Assembly (NCBI GenBank): GCA_030539395.1
Contig: JAUNSC010000023.1
Coordinates: forward strand, 1-58,330
DNA length: 58,330 nucleotides
Reading direction: 5' to 3'
Source of the DNA: Eubacteriales bacterium
GTDB lineage: Bacteria > Bacillota > Clostridia > Lachnospirales > Lachnospiraceae
This document shows, one piece after another, positions 50,978 to 58,330 of the stretch. A program made the translations under genes and the position numbers. The first letter of the stretch is position 1. Every line of letters starts with the position of its first letter. The notes under the pieces are model-generated. The model worked only from the letters and a program-made list of their open reading frames with translations. It searched no databases and was not told the DNA's origin.

Positions 50978-51910
50978 ATGAAAAAGCGTTTTAAGACTTT
51001 AGTTAAATTAGCAATCTGGACTTCTATTGCTATGTATTTGGTAAATAAATTTGTTGAATCATCAGCAACAATTCATCATCTACTAAAAAGCAATGATGGT
51101 AATTTTTATAATTGGAAGCATGGAGACATTTTCTACACTGTTTCCGGTACAGGATCTCCTGTTGTTTTAATACATGACTTAAATCCAACTTCATCACAAT
51201 ATGAGTGGAATTCTATTATTAAATTCTTATCATCCACTCATACTGTTTACGCAATCGACCTTCTTGGTTGTGGACGATCTGATAAGCCAGGCATTTCTTA
51301 TGTAAATTATCTCTTCGTTCAATTACTGCATGATTTCATCGAAGATATTATTGGTCAAAAAACTGATGTAATAGCTACAGGAAAGTCTTCTTCCTTTGTA
51401 ATAATGACAGCAAAACTCTATCCGGATATTATAGATAAGATTACAATGATTAATCCTGAAAGCTTTACGAAAGAAATTATTCTTCCTGATTGGAAATCAA
51501 AAGCTGCAAAAGCAATCCTTGATTGTCCGTTACTCGGTGTAAGTTTATATTATATTCTTACAAGCAATGAACAAATAGAATATAATTTCTGCGAAAAATA
51601 TTTTTATAATCCTTTCCATTTTTCGTCTAAAACAATACAGACATATTATGAGTCTGCTCATACACAAAGAGGCAATGGACGCCACTTATTAGCAAGTATA
51701 GTTGGAAATTATGTGAATTTTGATATTAAAAACTCTTTTTCTTCTATTGAAAATGACATTCATATTATTTTTGGAAAAGAACTTTCAAATGCAGATAAAA
51801 TTGCAGAGTCTTATAAAAAATGTAATTCATCTGTAACTTGTTCGTTAGTGGAAAAAACAAAGATGCTTCCACAATTGGAAGCACCCGATAAGTTTCTTTC
51901 CTATTTATAA
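50978..51910 (+). CDS. Membrane-anchored alpha/beta hydrolase
   Basis: 310 residues. A basic start and one membrane segment (about 10-24) anchor it. The hydrolase fold follows: GTGSPVVLIHDLNP (oxyanion region), YAIDLLGCGRSDKP, and TGKSSSFVIM, where the nucleophile elbow is GKSSS instead of the usual GxSxG. A late acidic residue and His are not obvious; the end reads MLPQLEAPDKF, with Gln where the catalytic His often stands (PHLE or HxxE). It may be catalytically altered. AGGAGG before the ATG. Its codons are unusually AT-rich compared with other genes. It converges on rsmG with a nine-base gap. Confidence 0.72.
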   Translation: MKKRFKTLVKLAIWTSIAMYLVNKFVESSATIHHLLKSNDGNFYNWKHGDIFYTVSGTGSPVVLIHDLNPTSSQYEWNSIIKFLSSTHTVYAIDLLGCGRSDKPGISYVNYLFVQLLHDFIEDIIGQKTDVIATGKSSSFVIMTAKLYPDIIDKITMINPESFTKEIILPDWKSKAAKAILDCPLLGVSLYYILTSNEQIEYNFCEKYFYNPFHFSSKTIQTYYESAHTQRGNGRHLLASIVGNYVNFDIKNSFSSIENDIHIIFGKELSNADKIAESYKKCNSSVTCSLVEKTKMLPQLEAPDKFLSYL

Positions 51911-51919
51911 TTTAAATAT

Positions 51920-52636
51920 TTATAATGGTTCCCTGGAAGGAGTTCCTGCCTTTCGGGGATATTTTTTTGGAGTTGATTTTACTTTTTTTACACATACGAG
52001 AGTTCTTTCTTCCGTATCTGCCAGTATAAATCTAACTATATTATCCACTTTTCCTCCAAGAATTCTAATTGCATTTTCAGCATTTTTCAACTCTTCATCC
52101 ACATTTCCGGATTTGTACGAAATAAACTGTCCGTCCAGTCTTGTATATGGTATACAATATTCACTTAGAGAAGATAAATTTGCAACAGCTCTTGAAACAA
52201 CATAATGAAACTGTTCTCTATATGCAGCGTTTTTGGCGAAATCTTCTGCTCTCCCATGGATTGTTTCTATCTGTTCAAGTCCTAATTCTACAATTACATG
52301 ATTTAAAAACTTTACTCTTTTTCCAAGAGAGTCCAACAAAACAATCCGAAGACCTGGAAAAACTATTTTAAGTGGAATCCCTGGAAATCCGGCACCAGTT
52401 CCAATATCAAGAAGCATCTCACCTTCTTTTATTTTCGCGGCCTTTACAATAGAAATACTATCCAGAAAATGTTTCTTCAAAACATCACTATATTCCGTAA
52501 TAGCTGTAAGATTCATAAAATTATTCCATTCATTTAGAATTTCATAGTATTTCTGGAATTGCAATATCTGTTTATCAGATAAATTTATGTCCATTTGAAT
52601 GCAATCATTTTTAAATTGGTCTATGCCGTATTCCAT
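51920..52636 (-). CDS. rsmG: 16S rRNA (guanine527-N7)-methyltransferase
   Basis: 238 residues, full length. NLTAITEYSDVLKKHFLDSI, the SAM-binding LDIGTGAGFPGIPL, LLDSLGKRVKFLN, and SRAVANL define RsmG (GidB). It methylates G527 of 16S rRNA. Follows mnmG by 31 bases in the classic order. Confidence 0.96.
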   Translation of the reverse strand: MEYGIDQFKNDCIQMDINLSDKQILQFQKYYEILNEWNNFMNLTAITEYSDVLKKHFLDSISIVKAAKIKEGEMLLDIGTGAGFPGIPLKIVFPGLRIVLLDSLGKRVKFLNHVIVELGLEQIETIHGRAEDFAKNAAYREQFHYVVSRAVANLSSLSEYCIPYTRLDGQFISYKSGNVDEELKNAENAIRILGGKVDNIVRFILADTEERTLVCVKKVKSTPKKYPRKAGTPSREPL

Positions 52637-52667
52637 AATAAAATCTCCTCTAATCCTTTCAATTTCA

Positions 52668-54554
52668 CTATTTTAAGGAATTTCTGAGCTGCTCCATATA
52701 AATCAGCAAAACAGATATATCTGCGGGAGAAACACCGGAAATTCTGGAAGCCTGACCAATAGATACAGGACGGAATTTTTCAAGCTTCTGCTGTGCTTCA
52801 ATTCTCAGGCCATGAATATCTTTATAAGAAATATTTTCCGGTATCTTCTTATTTTCCAGTTTCTTAAAATGTTCTACCTGCTTTTTCTGACGCGTTATAT
52901 ATCCTTCATATTTAATATTTATGTTAACTTCTTCATCAACACTGCGTAAAAGTTCCGGACGTTCCGGATCCAGCGGAGCAAGCAAATTATAATCTAATTC
53001 CGGGCGACGGATAAGTTCACCTAAAGTTGTTCCGTTCTTTAAAGGAGTGCTGTTATGTTCTTCAAGAAATTTTTGAACCTGGGAAGAAGCACCGATCCTG
53101 ACATGCTCTACACGTTTTATTTCTTCTACAATTTGTTTTTGTTTTTCCATAAGCATATTGTATACAGTATCCGAAATTAGTCCGATTTTATATCCAAGAG
53201 GAGTTAATCTTAAATCCGCATTATCCTGTCTCAAAAGCAGGCGATACTCAGAACGGGATGTCATCATACGATAAGGCTCCCTGTTCTCTTTTGTCACAAG
53301 ATCATCTATTAAAACTCCTATATAAGATTCCGATCTGTCAAAAACAATCTGTTCTTTTCCGAGAGTTTTTAATGCCGCATTAATTCCTGCAGCCAGCCCT
53401 TGGGCAGCGGCTTCTTCATATCCAGAACTTCCATTGAACTGACCTGCACTGAACAGACTCTTAATTTCTTTAAACTCCAGTGTAGGGTACAGCTGTCTTG
53501 CATCTATACAATCATATTCTATTGCATAAGCATTACGGACAATTTCTGCATTTTCCAGTCCCGGAACAGAACGGTACATTTTTAGCTGTACATCTTCCGG
53601 AAGAGAACTTGACATTCCGCCTACATACATTTCATTTGTATAACGTCCTTCCGGTTCAATAAACACCTGGTGGCGGTTCTTATCTGCAAATTTAACAACT
53701 TTGTCCTCAATAGACGGGCAATATCTTGGTCCTGTTCCCTCAATCATTCCTGAATAAAGAGGGGATCTGTCAAGGTTTTCTTTTATGATCTCATGCGTCT
53801 TTTCATTTGTATAAGTGAGCCAGCAGGATATCTGATCAATTTGTACATCTTTCGGATCAGTTGAAAACGAAAATGGAATAATTTTTTCATCTCCGAATTG
53901 TTCTTCCATCTTTGAAAAATCTATGGAACGCTTATCAATACGTGCGGGAGTACCCGTTTTAAAACGATACATTTCGATTCCATTCGCTTTCAGAGAATCT
54001 GTTAAATGATTTGCCGCCTGCAATCCATTTGGTCCTGTGTAGTTGCTCACATCTCCATATATACATCTTGCCTTTAAATATGTGCCTGTACATAAAACAC
54101 ATGCTTTGCAGTGGTATATGGCCCCTGAAAACGTTTTTATGCCTGTCAAAATACCATTTTCCACAACAATCTCTGAAACTTCTGCCTGTTTAATCGTAAG
54201 ATTCTCCGTATTTTCCAGAGTTTTTCTCATGCGGCTGCTATAATCCCTCTTATCAGCCTGAGCCCGCAGAGAATGAACAGCCGGACCTTTTGATTTATTC
54301 AGCATTTTTGACTGAATAAATGTGGCATCAATGTTTTTACCCATTTCTCCACCGAGTGCATCTATCTCCCTGACAAGATGACCTTTTGAGCTTCCTCCTA
54401 CATTTGGGTTACAGGGCATAAGGGCAATGCTGTCCACACTGACCGTAAACATAACTGTTTTTAATCCTAATCTTGCACATGCCAGAGCAGCTTCACAACC
54501 GGCATGACCGGCTCCTACTACAACTATATCTGTAAATATTTCCATATTTGCCAT
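52668..54554 (-). CDS. mnmG: tRNA uridine-5-carboxymethylaminomethyl modification enzyme MnmG
   Basis: 628 residues from ATG 54554, chosen because CAGGAGA lies seven bases upstream; a longer frame to 54611 would overlap mnmE. FAD site [47 protein letters not shown], and the C-terminal helical domain that binds MnmE and tRNA. With MnmE it modifies the wobble uridine of several tRNAs. 22 bases after mnmE. Confidence 0.96.
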   Translation of the reverse strand: MANMEIFTDIVVVGAGHAGCEAALACARLGLKTVMFTVSVDSIALMPCNPNVGGSSKGHLVREIDALGGEMGKNIDATFIQSKMLNKSKGPAVHSLRAQADKRDYSSRMRKTLENTENLTIKQAEVSEIVVENGILTGIKTFSGAIYHCKACVLCTGTYLKARCIYGDVSNYTGPNGLQAANHLTDSLKANGIEMYRFKTGTPARIDKRSIDFSKMEEQFGDEKIIPFSFSTDPKDVQIDQISCWLTYTNEKTHEIIKENLDRSPLYSGMIEGTGPRYCPSIEDKVVKFADKNRHQVFIEPEGRYTNEMYVGGMSSSLPEDVQLKMYRSVPGLENAEIVRNAYAIEYDCIDARQLYPTLEFKEIKSLFSAGQFNGSSGYEEAAAQGLAAGINAALKTLGKEQIVFDRSESYIGVLIDDLVTKENREPYRMMTSRSEYRLLLRQDNADLRLTPLGYKIGLISDTVYNMLMEKQKQIVEEIKRVEHVRIGASSQVQKFLEEHNSTPLKNGTTLGELIRRPELDYNLLAPLDPERPELLRSVDEEVNINIKYEGYITRQKKQVEHFKKLENKKIPENISYKDIHGLRIEAQQKLEKFRPVSIGQASRISGVSPADISVLLIYMEQLRNSLK

Positions 54555-54576
54555 TCTCTTTCTCCTGTTAATGCAC

Positions 54577-55950
54577 TCATTTTCCCATACAGAATCTTCC
54601 AAATATTTCATTTACAAGATCATCTCCTACAGATTCACCTGTAATGCTTCCCAATTCCTCATACGCATTCATTAAATCGATAGAAAAGAAATCCTCCGGC
54701 ATCCCTGCCTGAATACTTTCTTCTACCTGGCAAAGACTCTCCAAAGCATTTTCCAGAGCCTTTTTTTGTCTCATATTTGTAATATATATTTCATCATTAA
54801 AAGAAATTTTTCCTTCATAAAAAAGATCTTTTATTGTTTTTTCGAGTACTTCCAACCCGGCCTCTTCTTTAGCTGAGACAGGAATCACCGGTTTATCAAT
54901 TTTTTCTTTCATCATTTCTTCTGTTGTGACAGATTCAAGATCTATTTTATTTAGAAGAATAATTGCTTTACGATTTTCAATCATTCTTATAATCTGTTCA
55001 TCATTTTCATCAAGTTCTGTAGCAGAATCAACCACATATAAAATCAGATCCGCATCCTGAATATAATTTTTTGCCTTCTCCACACCTATTTTTTCCACAG
55101 TATCAGATGTATCACGAATTCCGGCCGTATCTATGATATTTAAACTAATTCCATGAATCGTTATCTGCTCTTCCAATGTATCTCTTGTAGTTCCGGCAAT
55201 ATCCGTTACAATTGCTCTTTCCTCTCCCAAAAGAAGATTAAGAAGAGATGATTTTCCCGCATTTGGCTTACCCACAATTACTGTTTTTATTCCTTCTTTT
55301 ATCCTCTTTCCATTTTCAGAAGAAGCAATTAATTCTGAAATTCTTTTCTTCATTTCCTGCATTTTTTTCTCAAGTTCATCCGGATATCCGTCCAGACTGA
55401 TATGTTCAGGATCATCCAGTGCAGATTCAATAAATGCAATTTCATAAATGATTTTACCGCGTAATTCTTTTATTACTTTTAAAACAGAACCTCTGAGCTG
55501 GCTCACAGAACTTTTTAATGCATATTCATTTTTAGCCTGTATGACATCAATAACAGCCTCAGCCTGGGAGAGATCAATTCTTCCATTTAAAAAAGCCCTC
55601 TTTGTAAATTCTCCCGGCTGTGCATACCTTGCTCCTGATTTTACAGCCAGTTCAAGAATACGTTTCATGGCATAAACACCGCCATGACAATTGATTTCTA
55701 CCGTATCTTCTGCAGTAAAACTTCTTGGAGCATGCATCAGCATAACAAGTACTTCATCAATAACTTCTTCACCATCTTTTATAAATCCGTATTGAATTGT
55801 ATGTGAAGGCATATCCGACAGCTTTTTTCCTGATTTTGAATAATACATTTTGTCTGCAATTTCAAAAGCTTCTTCTCCGCTGATACGAATAATGCCGATT
55901 CCTGAACTGTTCATGGCTGTAGAAATAGCTGCAATTGTATCTGTTTTCAT
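54577..55950 (-). CDS. mnmE: tRNA modification GTPase MnmE
   Basis: 457 residues. N-terminal tetrahydrofolate-binding domain ([29 protein letters not shown]), helical domain, an inserted G domain ([27 protein letters not shown]) and the invariant C-terminal FCMGK with its reactive Cys. Partner of MnmG. Full length. Confidence 0.97.
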   Translation of the reverse strand: MKTDTIAAISTAMNSSGIGIIRISGEEAFEIADKMYYSKSGKKLSDMPSHTIQYGFIKDGEEVIDEVLVMLMHAPRSFTAEDTVEINCHGGVYAMKRILELAVKSGARYAQPGEFTKRAFLNGRIDLSQAEAVIDVIQAKNEYALKSSVSQLRGSVLKVIKELRGKIIYEIAFIESALDDPEHISLDGYPDELEKKMQEMKKRISELIASSENGKRIKEGIKTVIVGKPNAGKSSLLNLLLGEERAIVTDIAGTTRDTLEEQITIHGISLNIIDTAGIRDTSDTVEKIGVEKAKNYIQDADLILYVVDSATELDENDEQIIRMIENRKAIILLNKIDLESVTTEEMMKEKIDKPVIPVSAKEEAGLEVLEKTIKDLFYEGKISFNDEIYITNMRQKKALENALESLCQVEESIQAGMPEDFFSIDLMNAYEELGSITGESVGDDLVNEIFGRFCMGK

Positions 55951-56026
55951 ACATGTGAACCTCTTTCATTTTTGCAGTAATCATTACTTTCGCGCATAGT
56001 ATAACATAGATTTTTTCGAAAAGAAA

Positions 56027-56059
56027 GCCCGGTATAGATTTGCATAAATCTTACCAGGC
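56027..56059 (-). terminator. Terminator after jag
   Basis: GCCCGGTATAGATTT (56027-56041) pairs imperfectly with AAATCTTACCAGGC (56046-56059); on the minus strand TTTCTTTTC follows. mnmE would then need its own promoter. Confidence 0.6.
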
Positions 56060-56082
56060 CTGTCTTTAATAACTTAGACTTC

Positions 56083-56943
56083 TTACCGATTATTCTTTTT
56101 CAGTGTAACAACCACTTTTCTATAAGGTTCTTCTCCCTCACTGTGTGTTGTTACATATGGATCATTCTGAAGTACAGAGTGGATAATTCTTCTCTCATAT
56201 GGATTCATTGGCTCAAGAAATACTGGTCTTCTGGTTCTTTTTACTTTAAATGCAATATTTTTTGCCAGATTTTCCAGTGTTTCTTTTCTGCGGCTTCTAT
56301 AATTTTCTGTATCAACTTTTACTCTTGTATAACCGGATTTTCCTTTATTAACAACAAGGCTTGTAAGATACTGCAGAGAATCAAGTGTCTGTCCGCGTTT
56401 ACCTATCAAAATACCCATATCATCTCCGGAAAGTTCTACATTCAAAACTTCATCTGAATAGTCCGTTTCTACTCCAACTTCCATATCGATAGAAGCAAAT
56501 ACATCTTTCAGGAATTTTTCTGCTCTTTCTTTTACTTCCTGCTGTTCCTCCAAAGTAAGGACAGCAACTTTTCGTTCATGTCTTTCTTCTACAGTTTCTT
56601 TAACCGGAGCAACTGTTTCTTCTACGACTTCTTTCTGAACTTCAATTTCTTTCTTTTCTTCTTTTCTCTCTCTTTTAAACTCTTTTTTCTCGCGTTTAAA
56701 TTCTTTCTTTTCAGCCTTTTTTTCTACTTTTCTTTCTTCTTTAGGTTCTTCTTTCAGAATATCTTCAACGGCAACTTTTTTTCTGGCTCTGATTATTGCT
56801 TTTTTTCCTCCAAAACCAAGAAAACCGGTTGTACCTTCCTCGATTACTTCATATTCAATATTGTCGCGGAATGTCTCTAATTTAAGAGATGCCTCAAGAA
56901 TCGCATCTTTTACCGTCTTTGCCGTAACTGTTATAAAATCCAT
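56083..56943 (-). CDS. jag: RNA-binding protein Jag (KhpB/SpoIIIJ-associated)
   Basis: 286 residues from ATG 56943 (AGGAGGG seven bases before; the longer frame overlaps yidC). Jag-N domain (about 1-55, GFLGFGGKKA), a Lys/Glu-rich linker of about 100 residues, a KH domain (DDMGILIGKRGQTLDSLQYL) and an R3H domain (NPYERRIIHSVLQ). KhpB-type RNA chaperone linked to cell division and to YidC. 16 bases after yidC. Confidence 0.95.
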   Translation of the reverse strand: MDFITVTAKTVKDAILEASLKLETFRDNIEYEVIEEGTTGFLGFGGKKAIIRARKKVAVEDILKEEPKEERKVEKKAEKKEFKREKKEFKRERKEEKKEIEVQKEVVEETVAPVKETVEERHERKVAVLTLEEQQEVKERAEKFLKDVFASIDMEVGVETDYSDEVLNVELSGDDMGILIGKRGQTLDSLQYLTSLVVNKGKSGYTRVKVDTENYRSRRKETLENLAKNIAFKVKRTRRPVFLEPMNPYERRIIHSVLQNDPYVTTHSEGEEPYRKVVVTLKKNNR

Positions 56944-56959
56944 GACAAAACCCTCCTGC

Positions 56960-58246
56960 TTACTTTTTCTTCGATGAATTGCCGCCTTTTGCATTCTTTT
57001 CATTATACTGCTGTACCATTCTTGCTTTTGCTGCAAGGCTTCCCGGTTTTGCAGTATTATTATAATATGCTGTAGACTCCTGAATACTCTTTATTCTCTT
57101 TTCTCTCTGCTGCTGGCGTGTTTCTTCGCTGACATTTTGATCTGTTTTTATATTTTTCAGATTCTGTTTTGCCTGAACACTGATCTGTTCCGGGCGAAGT
57201 CCCTGTTTTGCACGCTTTTCATTATATTTTTCCATGTTCTTTTTAACCATTTCGTCAATATCCATCTTATCCATCTGTTTATTGACAATAACCTGGATAA
57301 CACATCTTACAGCTGAACTTGCTACCCAGTAGATACCAATACCTGTTGAAAATGTAAAACAGAAAAATACAGACATAAGGGGCATTACTGTATTCATTGT
57401 CTTCATAGAACTTGCTACAGTATTATCACCGTTTTTATCATCAGACTGTGATGTCGGCATAAGTTTCGTATTAAGCCACTGAGTAAGACCTGCCAGAACA
57501 GGTATTGCAATAGCAACTATAATTGCCAGGACAGAGCCGCTTCTAATAATGGACATAGGAGCGTCTGCAATGTTAATTCCAAGGAAATTATTAATCTGCT
57601 TTGTCTGCTCGTAAGTTGCCATTACATCAAGGTTAGTAAATTTTTCTGCAAGGGCTGTCCAATTTTCCGGACGAAGATTATAAAGAACATCTACAATCGT
57701 ATTTTCAGTAAAACCTGTTTTTGTAAAATCTACTCTTGCTGTAGAAGCAAACTCTGTTAAAAATTCCTGTGCACCAGTTGTAGTAAGCAGCTTACCTGCA
57801 AGATCGCCATAAATTTTATAAACGGAACTTACATATGCAGGAATTTTCCAGATAACCTGATACATAGCAAAAAGAATCGGCATCTGAATCAGCATTGTAA
57901 CACAGCTTCCAGACATGGAAACACCATATTTTGCCTGGACCGCTCTTTGTTCTTCCATCATTTTCATCTGTGATGCCTGATCTGTTTTTCCTTTATATTT
58001 CTTCTGAATTGCCTGCAATTCCGGATTCATTACATTCATCATCTTAGATGATTTCTGCTGTTTGATGGTCAACGGAAGCATGGCAATGTTTACGATAATT
58101 GTAAACAAAATAATACAAATACTGATATTCTCAATACCACATACACCATGAAGGGATATATAGATTGCATTAATAATAAAACCAAGTAAGGTTGCTATCG
58201 GTCCTATAATAAATACCTTACTTTTTGTAAGTAACATTGTTTCCAA
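56960..58246 (-). CDS. yidC: Membrane protein insertase YidC/Oxa1
   Basis: 428 residues. Five membrane segments; the family core is clear: NIAMLPLTIKQQKSSKMMNV, GSCVTMLIQMPILFAMY, and FTFSTGIGIYWVASSAVRC. A long basic tail follows, typical of Gram-positive YidC2-like proteins. The start is a TTG at 58246: AGGAGG (58260-58255) is eight bases upstream, while the first ATG (58237) would be 17 away. Unlike most Gram-positive homologues the N-terminal signal peptide has no lipobox Cys. Followed by jag. Confidence 0.94.
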   Translation of the reverse strand: METMLLTKSKVFIIGPIATLLGFIINAIYISLHGVCGIENISICIILFTIIVNIAMLPLTIKQQKSSKMMNVMNPELQAIQKKYKGKTDQASQMKMMEEQRAVQAKYGVSMSGSCVTMLIQMPILFAMYQVIWKIPAYVSSVYKIYGDLAGKLLTTTGAQEFLTEFASTARVDFTKTGFTENTIVDVLYNLRPENWTALAEKFTNLDVMATYEQTKQINNFLGINIADAPMSIIRSGSVLAIIVAIAIPVLAGLTQWLNTKLMPTSQSDDKNGDNTVASSMKTMNTVMPLMSVFFCFTFSTGIGIYWVASSAVRCVIQVIVNKQMDKMDIDEMVKKNMEKYNEKRAKQGLRPEQISVQAKQNLKNIKTDQNVSEETRQQQREKRIKSIQESTAYYNNTAKPGSLAAKARMVQQYNEKNAKGGNSSKKK

Positions 58247-58251
58247 TCTTT

Positions 58252-58326
58252 TTTCCTCCTAATTGTCCATGTTTTATTGGACATGATGGTACGCCTTTGG
58301 CGTTTCCTCCTAATTGTCCATGTTTT
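58252..58326. repeat. 24-base direct repeat that includes the yidC ribosome binding site
   Basis: TTTCCTCCTAATTGTCCATG plus TTTT occurs at 58252-58275 and 58303-58326. Each copy contains the AGGAGG (minus strand). Between them lies a small palindrome ACGCC-TTT-GGCGT (58291-58303). Confidence 0.75.
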
Positions 58327-58330
58327 TTGA

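Noticed and set aside
1-58330. CRISPR array or diversity-generating retroelement
   Set aside because: No regularly spaced repeats, cas genes, reverse transcriptase or template/variable repeat pair seen; the C-type lectin alone is not enough.

Overview
The window looks like a chromosomal segment of a Gram-positive, low-to-moderate G+C anaerobe of the Clostridia, most likely a Lachnospiraceae (inference). The right 12 kb has the origin-side order of Clostridia, read leftward: yidC, jag, mnmE, mnmG, rsmG, parA, parB, DUF4446, serS and a DUF3881-like gene. Two perfect parS palindromes lie beside parA. Strong AGGAGG ribosome binding sites, a 2[4Fe-4S] ferredoxin and many sugar-uptake genes agree. 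The genus cannot be fixed from sequence alone.

Layout. 1-9 kb holds metal handling and an uncharacterised cassette: a yybP-ykoY-type manganese riboswitch in front of a CaCA-family antiporter; a DUF362 protein; csoR and a copper ATPase with a CopZ-like domain fused to its C-terminus; then two esterases and an ATP-grasp enzyme. 9-12.7 kb holds single genes (ferredoxin, rhomboid, a soluble histidine kinase, a HIT protein, a secreted C-type lectin). 12.7-32.9 kb is a carbohydrate region: a ChvE/MmsA/MmsB-type monosaccharide ABC transporter; xylulokinase, a fucose/arabinose-isomerase-fold enzyme and DUF4867 under a XylR-like operator; a divergent ROK regulator with a pseudo-response regulator; an aconitase-like hydratase with a CdaR-type regulator; a membrane-anchored binding protein, histidine kinase, response regulator and lipoprotein operon; and an MsmX/UgpC-type ATPase. 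33-39 kb holds an apparently leaderless exonuclease gene, an integrase-like protein, a D-Ala-D-Ala carboxypeptidase with a cytoplasmic tail, a VWA protein and a macro-domain protein.

39-46.2 kb is a scrambled accessory patch. It contains a MobC relic, a frameshifted DUF1801 gene, an alpha/beta-hydrolase start spliced onto a decapitated RecG-like gene, a MerR regulator whose natural neighbour is broken, an AAA+/DUF234 ATPase flanked by 53/54-identical two-hairpin repeats, a hairpin array joined to a truncated IS21 istB, and finally an intact tRNA-Arg(CCT) beside the 5' half of another tRNA-Arg broken at the anticodon loop. This pattern suggests repeated insertion and deletion beside a tRNA.

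How the genes work together. The 12.7-32 kb block senses and imports pentose-like sugars. An extracellular binding protein and kinase probably report to a YesN-like regulator. ChvE/MmsAB imports the sugar, the isomerase and XylB feed it to the pentose-phosphate pathway, and the ROK protein probably represses through the palindrome at 20689-20709. The pseudo-receiver beside ROK is a gap-free N-terminal paralogue of the YesN-like regulator but lacks the phospho-acceptor Asp and the DNA-binding domain; it is the most unusual protein in the window.
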